Positions 32,367-37,414 of a stretch of 37,414 bases of DNA are shown here, piece by piece (the stretch's first letter is position 1; every line of letters starts with the position of its first letter). The position numbers and the translations under genes are program-made. The DNA is from Acidobacteria bacterium RIFCSPLOWO2_02_FULL_65_29. Lineage in GTDB: Bacteria; Acidobacteriota; Vicinamibacteria; Vicinamibacterales; CAVVIG01. The notes under the pieces were generated by a model, which did not search any database, was not told the DNA's origin, and saw only the letters and a program-made list of their open reading frames with translations. Where the stretch lies: assembly GCA_001767435.1 (NCBI GenBank), contig MEKT01000009.1, positions 1-37,414 of the forward strand, written 5' to 3'.

Positions 32367-32806
32367 TGTGTCGTCCTTGACGCCACGGCTTCCCTGGCCA
32401 TTCCGGTCCCGTGAGCATGTGGCACCTGCGCGACGTCCCGTGCGGTCTCCGACGTCGTCTGGGCCAACGCCTTCTCGACATCCACAATCGCGAGCATCGT
32501 CTTGAGCTGGGAATCGGGATTGAGGGACAGGCTGTCGAGAGCGGACCGTACACGCCCTCCGGCCGCCTGCAGCCTGTCGATCCGGTCCACGTCGAGGTGC
32601 CGAAGGCCGTCTTCGATCACGCGCTCGAGATCGGCCGCGCGCAGAAATGCCCGGTAGGCATCCGCCGTGGTCGCAAACCCATCAGGCGTTCGGATGCCGA
32701 GGGGTGTCAGGGCCCTCCGCATCTCGCCGAACGATGCGTTCTTGCCGCCCACTGCCGGCAGGTCGTCCATGCCGACCTCGTCGAACCAACGGAACCAGTT
32801 CGTCAT
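32363..32806 (-). CDS. Truncated phosphoenolpyruvate synthase, N-terminal fragment
   Basis: Protein of 147 residues; the full enzyme is near 800. Residues 1-90 are a clear start of PEP synthase: WFDEVGMDDLPAVGGKNASF, LGIRTPDGFATTADAYRAFL, then the helix RIDRLQAAGGRVRSAL. From about residue 92 the sequence is unrelated to the family. The rest of the ATP-grasp domain, the phospho-histidine domain and the PEP-binding domain are absent. The frame has an ordinary start, and its stop overlaps the OsmC start, so it may still be translated, perhaps only as a coupling leader. It is most likely a deletion remnant. A stand-alone nucleotide-binding fragment is the less likely alternative. Confidence 0.75.
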   Translation of the reverse strand: MTNWFRWFDEVGMDDLPAVGGKNASFGEMRRALTPLGIRTPDGFATTADAYRAFLRAADLERVIEDGLRHLDVDRIDRLQAAGGRVRSALDSLSLNPDSQLKTMLAIVDVEKALAQTTSETARDVAQVPHAHGTGMAREAVASRTTQ

Positions 32807-32875
32807 CCTGTCCGCCTTTCATGCCGTGCGTCCGAGACGCCCGCGGTCGGTCGGCCATCCGCCACGATGGCACCG

Positions 32876-33214
32876 TCAGGGTCGATGGTCCTGATCGGCT
32901 GATTGAGCCCCGCAGGGTCCAAGAATCGTGGCCAGCACGATGCCCTTGCGCGCATCGGCCAGATTCAGGCGCCGCGTCGGGCGTTCGCGACCGGCGGCGA
33001 GCAGCCTCATCGGCGTCGGGGACTGTGCGAGCACGACCTCCTGTGGCGTCGCCGAGCCGTCGGCCGGCGCCCGTGCGGCTGGAACTACGGGAGGGATCCG
33101 TGGTGCCTCAGCGGGTGGTTTTCCGGCGATCGCACGCGCGAGAAACCTGGCGGCGAGCATGGCGCTGATCGCGGCGGCGAGAACGATGAACGACTGAAGC
33201 AGATCGGATGGCAC
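32876..33214 (-). CDS. Small membrane-anchored protein downstream of floA
   Basis: Protein of 112 residues. One N-terminal span (LLQSFIVLAAAISAMLAARFL) is followed by a Pro/Ala-rich linker (residues 30-65). A basic C-terminal segment contains LNLADARKGIVLATILGPCGA. That last segment looks conserved-like, with a single Cys, and resembles small proteins found next to NfeD/flotillin pairs. I cannot name the family with confidence. Start is GTG at 33214, supported by GAGGA a few bases upstream. It lies 12 bp after floA on the same strand and is probably part of that operon, so a role in the flotillin microdomain is a reasonable inference. Confidence 0.65.
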   Translation of the reverse strand: MPSDLLQSFIVLAAAISAMLAARFLARAIAGKPPAEAPRIPPVVPAARAPADGSATPQEVVLAQSPTPMRLLAAGRERPTRRLNLADARKGIVLATILGPCGAQSADQDHRP

Positions 33215-33226
33215 GTCGTCCTCGAT

Positions 33227-34213
33227 CTATTCCTGTGTCTTCGGGCCGGGTGACGTGGTGTCATCTCCGCGCGCAATCGCATCCCGCATGGTCGTGTCCG
33301 CCTGGACGTTTTTCATGCGGTAGTAATCCATCACACCCAGATGACCCTGCCGGAAGGCCTCCGCCATCGCCCGAGGGACTTCGGCCTCAGCCTCGACGAC
33401 GCGCGCCCGCATCTCCTGTTCCAATGCGACGGCCATCGCGCGGCGCTGCTCGGCTCTTGCCTGCGCGATCTGCTTGTCCGCATTCGCCTGCGCGATCTGG
33501 AGTTTGGCGCCGATGTTCTCGCCGACGTCCACATCCGCGATGTCGATCGACAGGATCTCGTACGCGGTGCCTGCGTCCAGTCCCTTGCTCAGGACGTGCT
33601 TGGAAATGTGGTCCGGGTTCTCGAGCACGTCTTTGTGGGTCTCCGCGGACCCGATCGTGCTGACCATGCCCTCCCCGACGCGTGCGATGATCGTTTCCTC
33701 GCCGGCGCCGCCGACCAGACGATCGATGTTGGTGCGCACCGTCACGCGGCAGAACGCGTGCAACTGGATGCCGTCTTTGGCCACGGCCGCGATGCGGGGC
33801 GTTTCGATGACCTTGGGGATGACCGACATCTTCACGGCCGCCAGAATGTCCCGGCCGGCCAGGTCGATCGCGGCCGCGCGCTTGAACGGCATCGGGATGT
33901 TCGCTTTGTCGGCAGAGATCATCGCGATGACGACGTTGACCACGTTGCCACCGGCCAGGTAGTGCGCCTCGAGATCATTGAGGGGAATGTCGAGCCCTGC
34001 TTTCACGCTGCTGATACGCGCGGTCACGACGGTACCTGGCGGCACGCGCCGCAGGCGCATCCCGACCAATGTCAGCAGCCCGACATAGGCGCCTGAGGCC
34101 CACGCGGCAATCCACAGGGGAATGGGTACGAGGTACAGCACCATCGAGAGGATCGCAACGGCCAGAATAAGCGCCGCCACCGCACTGAGTAGACCGGTTT
34201 CAAGTCCCGCCAT
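33227..34213 (-). CDS. floA: Flotillin-like protein FloA
   Basis: Protein of 328 residues, the usual length. An N-terminal hydrophobic hairpin ([21 protein letters not shown], then [19 protein letters not shown]) inserts into the inner membrane. An SPFH-like domain follows ([40 protein letters not shown]). The C-terminal coiled coil is rich in Ala/Glu/Gln repeats ([19 protein letters not shown]). FloA forms lipid microdomain scaffolds that affect membrane fluidity and signalling complexes. The ATG at 34213 has AGGAT upstream and lies inside the end of nfeD (14-bp overlap). The nfeD-floA pairing is the classical arrangement. Confidence 0.95.
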   Translation of the reverse strand: MAGLETGLLSAVAALILAVAILSMVLYLVPIPLWIAAWASGAYVGLLTLVGMRLRRVPPGTVVTARISSVKAGLDIPLNDLEAHYLAGGNVVNVVIAMISADKANIPMPFKRAAAIDLAGRDILAAVKMSVIPKVIETPRIAAVAKDGIQLHAFCRVTVRTNIDRLVGGAGEETIIARVGEGMVSTIGSAETHKDVLENPDHISKHVLSKGLDAGTAYEILSIDIADVDVGENIGAKLQIAQANADKQIAQARAEQRRAMAVALEQEMRARVVEAEAEVPRAMAEAFRQGHLGVMDYYRMKNVQADTTMRDAIARGDDTTSPGPKTQE

Positions 34214-35645
34214 GAGATCCTCCCGTGTTGTCGTGCGGCGCGTGCCGGACGACGATCCGATTGCCGTCGACGCGCAGCACGTCAATGGACTGCCCGGCGT
34301 CGATGAAGACGCCTTCGGAGACGACGTCCACGCGTTCGCCGTCGAATTCCGCAATACCGGCCGGGCGGAGCGGCGAGACCGTCGTCCCTCGTTTGCCGAC
34401 CCATCGGCGGTCGGACTCCGGCGCCGAGGCGTAGCCTGCCTGAGCGGTCAGTTCCTGCTCGAGCACCAATCGGTGGCCAAACGGCAGCCGCGGGAGCGCG
34501 CGCAGCATCACGACGGCGCCCACGAGCGCGAGCAGCAGAGACGCGGCGACGCGTCCGCCCGCGCGGAGGATGACGTCCCATGTCGCGCCGGCGCCCACGA
34601 CGCTCAATCCCAAACCGCCCAGGAGTGCGCCGATGCCCAGGAGTCCCGCGAGACCGAAGCCCGGCGTGACGAAGATTTCCACGACCAGGAGCGCGAGGCC
34701 GGTCGCCATGAGCAGAAGCTCCTCCCAGCCGGCCAGCGCTACGAGCCAATGTCCCCAGAAGAACAGTCCCAGGCACACGAGGCCCACACCGCCGGGCAAG
34801 CCGATGCCGGGCGTCTGGACCTCAATGATCAATCCGAGCATGCCGATCGCCAGCAGGATCGAGGAGAAAACGGGATGCGTCAGGACGCGCACCAGTGTTT
34901 CGGCCCACGTCTGGGGGATGCGCCGCACCTCCGCGCCGCCAAGATCCGTTGCCGTCAGCATGGCTTCGAGCGTGTCGGCGCGGACATCCGCGATCTTGTG
35001 TTCGAGCGCCTCATCGGTCGTCAGCGTCAAGAGCTTGCCTTTGTCGCTGAGTCCTGGCACCTCGACGTCAGCGTCGACCATCGCCTCGGCCAGCAGCGGT
35101 GGCCGCTTGCGGGCTTCGGCCGTCGCGCGGAATTCCTTGCGCATGTAGGACACGGTCTTTTCTTCCACCGGTTGGGCAGGGCCGCCTGGTGCGCCCATCG
35201 CGACGGGGGTCGCTGCCCCGAGGGTGCCCCCCTCGGCCATCGCGATCGTCGTCGTGGCCAAGGCGATGAGCGCGCCCGCCGAAATGGCACGCTTATTCAC
35301 AAACGCAATCGTTCGTACGGGCGTGCGGAGCAGCGCGTCACGGATTAAGACCGCGGCGTCCACCCGGCCGCCGAACGTGTTGATCTCCAGGACGACGGCG
35401 GCAGCCCGCTCGGCCGCAGCTTCCGTCAACGTCCGCTCGACGAACGGCGCGAGTCCGAGATCGACCACGCCGTCGATGGGGACGACGTACACGACGGGAG
35501 CCTGCGCCGTTGCTACTTCAACCAGACCTCGGCCAGCCATCCCGAGCACCACCAAGCACGGCGCCAAGCAGAGCCGCAGCCGGCGTGTCCGGCACGCGGT
35601 CCCTATGCCAGCGAAACGAGACGGCCGGTGTCGAGTGGTCACCAT
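34200..35645 (-). CDS. Long-form NfeD with a ClpP-like membrane serine protease domain
   Basis: Protein of 481 residues. A basic N-terminus and a signal/anchor segment ([17 protein letters not shown]) are followed by a ClpP-class protease domain: [34 protein letters not shown] and [16 protein letters not shown]122 is the likely nucleophile, and a Lys in [12 protein letters not shown] the likely base. A membrane section of about four spans ([39 protein letters not shown]) follows. The C-terminal OB-fold NfeD domain has [14 protein letters not shown] and [17 protein letters not shown]. These proteins partner flotillins or stomatins, and floA overlaps the end of this gene. The ATG at 35645 is chosen because the signal segment follows it. 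Confidence 0.92.
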   Translation of the reverse strand: MVTTRHRPSRFAGIGTACRTRRLRLCLAPCLVVLGMAGRGLVEVATAQAPVVYVVPIDGVVDLGLAPFVERTLTEAAAERAAAVVLEINTFGGRVDAAVLIRDALLRTPVRTIAFVNKRAISAGALIALATTTIAMAEGGTLGAATPVAMGAPGGPAQPVEEKTVSYMRKEFRATAEARKRPPLLAEAMVDADVEVPGLSDKGKLLTLTTDEALEHKIADVRADTLEAMLTATDLGGAEVRRIPQTWAETLVRVLTHPVFSSILLAIGMLGLIIEVQTPGIGLPGGVGLVCLGLFFWGHWLVALAGWEELLLMATGLALLVVEIFVTPGFGLAGLLGIGALLGGLGLSVVGAGATWDVILRAGGRVAASLLLALVGAVVMLRALPRLPFGHRLVLEQELTAQAGYASAPESDRRWVGKRGTTVSPLRPAGIAEFDGERVDVVSEGVFIDAGQSIDVLRVDGNRIVVRHAPHDNTGGSHGGT

Positions 35646-35665
35646 CTTCCAATCCCAGCTGTGCG

Positions 35666-35914
35666 TCACGCGCGAACGGTGAGCACGGGACACGTCGCCG
35701 CGCGCACCACATGCTGCGTGTTCGACCCGTACAGCATCAACTCGACGCCGCCGCTTCCCTGAGCGCCCCTGGTGCGCACGACCTTCTCCGTGACCGAGCC
35801 CAGGAGTAGCCGGTGAAACCCGCCGAGTCCATGCGTCCCCATGACCAGAAGATCCGCCTTCATGGCTGCGGCGCAATTCACGATCAACGCTGTGGCGCGG
35901 CCTTCCTGGACCAA
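35666..35914 (-). pseudogene. Universal stress protein remnant with a duplicated C-terminal nucleotide-binding loop
   Basis: Frame of 82 residues starting at TTG, with an in-frame stop a few codons further upstream; a normal USP has about 140-150. The N-terminal half of the fold is missing. The surviving part carries the ATP-loop region twice. [20 protein letters not shown] is followed at once by a second version, [20 protein letters not shown], and then the normal family ending [10 protein letters not shown]. The two copies align position by position (G-x2-G-x9-GS). This looks like a junction between two USP genes or domains after deletion or unequal recombination. It sits between the D-lactate dehydrogenase and nfeD genes on the same strand. 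Confidence 0.72.
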
Positions 35915-35973
35915 GAATATGCGGGTCCCTCCGAATCAACGCGGAAATCGTCTGGCGAAGTCCGCGGATGCTT

Positions 35974-36993
35974 TTAGGGCACCGTCGCCAAGACCTGTTC
36001 GGCTCTGACCTCGTTCAAGAGGTGCTCACCACGCTCGAAGGCGCTGACGTTCGCCAGAGTCGTGTCGGCGATATTGGCCAATGCTTCACGAGTGAGGAAC
36101 GCCTGGTGCGAGGTAATGAGCACATTGGGGAAGGTGAGGAGACGGGCCAACACGTCGTCCTGCAGCACCTGGTCGGAGAGGTTGCGAAAAAAGACCCCTT
36201 CCTCTTCCTCGTAGACATCCAGTCCTGCCGCTCCGACCTGGCCGCGCTTGAGGGCATCAATCAACGCACGACTGTCGAGCAGCGCACCCCGGCCGGTGTT
36301 GATCAGCATGACACCCGGTTTCATCTGTGCGAGGGCGGCGGCATCGATCAGATGATGAGTCGTGGGGGCCAGTGGAACGTGCAGAGAGATGATGTCTGCC
36401 TCTCGATACAACTCCGACAAGTCTGTGTAGCGAACGCTCACTTCCGTCGCGAGCGACTCGTTAGGATTCAGGTCGAAGGCCAGGAGACGGCACCCGAATC
36501 CCTGCATGATACGCGCGACCACCGCACCGATCTTTCCGGTGCCGACGATGCCACACGTCTTGCCGAACAGATCAAATCCAACGAGTCCCTCGAGCGAGAA
36601 ATTGGCCTCCCGCACCCGGTTGTATGCGCGGTGTATCTTCCGATTGAGAGCCAGAACGAGCGCCGCCGTGTGCTCCGCGACGGCATGGGGCGAGTACTCA
36701 GGCACGCGGACCACGACGAGCCCGAGCCCACAGGCCTGATCGAGATCCACATGGTTGTAGCCCGCCGACCGAAGGGCTATCAACCGGGTGCCCCCGCTAT
36801 GCAGCGTCGCCAACGCCTGAGCGTCGACGCGATCGTTGACAAACGAGCAGACGGCCGGGAACCCGGAGGCCAGTGACGCGGTCTCTCTGGTCAAACGTGG
36901 CTCGAGATACGTGATGTCGTGCGCATAGCGAGCATTCGCGGCTGTCAGTGCCTCGCGGTCGTACGCATGCGTGTCGAAGATAGCTAGCTTCAT
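35974..36993 (-). CDS. ldhA: D-lactate dehydrogenase (NAD-dependent, LdhA type)
   Basis: Protein of 339 residues in the D-2-hydroxyacid dehydrogenase family; it closely follows E. coli LdhA in pattern. It reduces pyruvate to D-lactate with NADH in fermentation. Signatures are CSFVNDRVDAQAL, RSAGYNHVDLDQA, HRAYNRVREANFSLEGLVGF, the NAD site GTGKIG (151-156), and the catalytic triad R235 (INTGRGALLD), E264 (VYEEEEG) and H296 (LITSHQAFL). The Met at 36993 is chosen by alignment; a Met three codons earlier is possible, and neither has a strong ribosome-binding site. Its neighbours in the same direction are the truncated enolase upstream and the USP remnant downstream. Bases 37003-37222 upstream hold no recognised gene. 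Confidence 0.93.
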   Translation of the reverse strand: MKLAIFDTHAYDREALTAANARYAHDITYLEPRLTRETASLASGFPAVCSFVNDRVDAQALATLHSGGTRLIALRSAGYNHVDLDQACGLGLVVVRVPEYSPHAVAEHTAALVLALNRKIHRAYNRVREANFSLEGLVGFDLFGKTCGIVGTGKIGAVVARIMQGFGCRLLAFDLNPNESLATEVSVRYTDLSELYREADIISLHVPLAPTTHHLIDAAALAQMKPGVMLINTGRGALLDSRALIDALKRGQVGAAGLDVYEEEEGVFFRNLSDQVLQDDVLARLLTFPNVLITSHQAFLTREALANIADTTLANVSAFERGEHLLNEVRAEQVLATVP

Positions 36994-37222
36994 CTTGTGC
37001 ATCAATCGCTGGGGGACTGGCGACCAGCGTCTGAATCTACTTCGTATCTCGCCGCGCCTGCCGGCGCCGTCCACGTGACGCCGTGTGTGCGCGTGAACGA
37101 TAGACGTGCGTGCTGCGCAGGATGTAACTAATTATCGCGTTCCACACGCTGATGGTAACGCCAACCGACGGTTGCCGTACGATTTTCCGATTCGATGTCT
37201 GGCAGCGACGTAAGATCAGCAG

Positions 37223-37354
<132 letters not shown>

Positions 37355-37414
37355 TCACTCCTGAAACGACGGCGAGGGCACGCCATCACGACTGGTGTTG
37401 GGATCTTTCGCTTG
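37355..37414 (-). CDS. Possible C-terminal end of an upstream gene
   Basis: A minus-strand frame is open from the right edge and stops with TGA at 37357-37355, inside the ribosome-binding region of the enolase remnant. The 19 visible residues (ending GVPSPSFQE) are not recognised. The close spacing would fit an operon, but one frame this short may be open by chance. Confidence 0.22.
   Translation of the reverse strand, partial: QAKDPNTSRDGVPSPSFQE

Overview
The window is high-GC bacterial DNA, and most of its genes lie on the minus strand. It most resembles Acidobacteriota, perhaps class Vicinamibacteria. That is an inference from gene content: a Ser/Thr-kinase remnant with an HRDLKPAN loop, a DUF6152-type protein beside two tandem secreted proteins of the 'DGxPxxxGIW' type, a TonB-receptor-like remnant, a MFS/spermidine-synthase fusion, and a double-hairpin intergenic repeat. 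No rRNA, tRNA, CRISPR array, integrase or intact transposase was seen.

Layout. 1-900: edge of a PIN/AbrB toxin-antitoxin pair, a broken kinase and a REP-like repeat. 901-3181: a two-gene periplasmic GMC dehydrogenase (flavoprotein plus Tat-exported subunit 3). 3397-7158: pyruvate kinase, an orphan membrane protein with a kinase-dimerisation-like tail, uroporphyrinogen-III synthase and a small polytopic membrane protein. 7212-11455: a potassium operon made of a c-di-AMP (ydaO-type) riboswitch, a KimA-like K+ permease, a shortened KdpD-like sensor kinase and a KdpE-like regulator. 11595-14407: a small membrane ORF, a TonB-receptor remnant and three secreted proteins. 14811-20425: MFS/spermidine synthase fusion, TlpA-like thioredoxin preceded by a strong terminator, an outer-membrane protein interrupted by an in-frame TGA, and an SDR that appears to lack its catalytic Tyr. 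20547-23255: a UPF0182 protein. 23420-27607: a tight three-gene operon of lipoprotein, MBOAT O-acyltransferase and AlgX/AlgJ-like protein, probably a surface O-acetylation module.

27758-37414 is a one-directional stress and ion-homeostasis block. In transcription order it holds a truncated enolase, D-lactate dehydrogenase, a rearranged universal-stress-protein remnant, NfeD, FloA, a small membrane-anchored partner, a truncated PEP synthase, an OsmC-like peroxidase, a Ca2+-type P-ATPase, a Ca2+/cation exchanger and a c-type cytochrome. Three members of this block survive only as fragments, which suggests a decaying fermentation or energy-stress island.

The strongest finding is the c-di-AMP riboswitch placed over an operon that contains both a K+ importer and a Kdp-type two-component system, with no kdpFABC in view. 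Other items worth a second look are the terminator about 15 bp before the tlpA start codon, the TGA just after the signal peptide of the outer-membrane protein, the tandemly duplicated nucleotide-binding loop in the USP remnant, and the cluster of truncated genes near the right edge.
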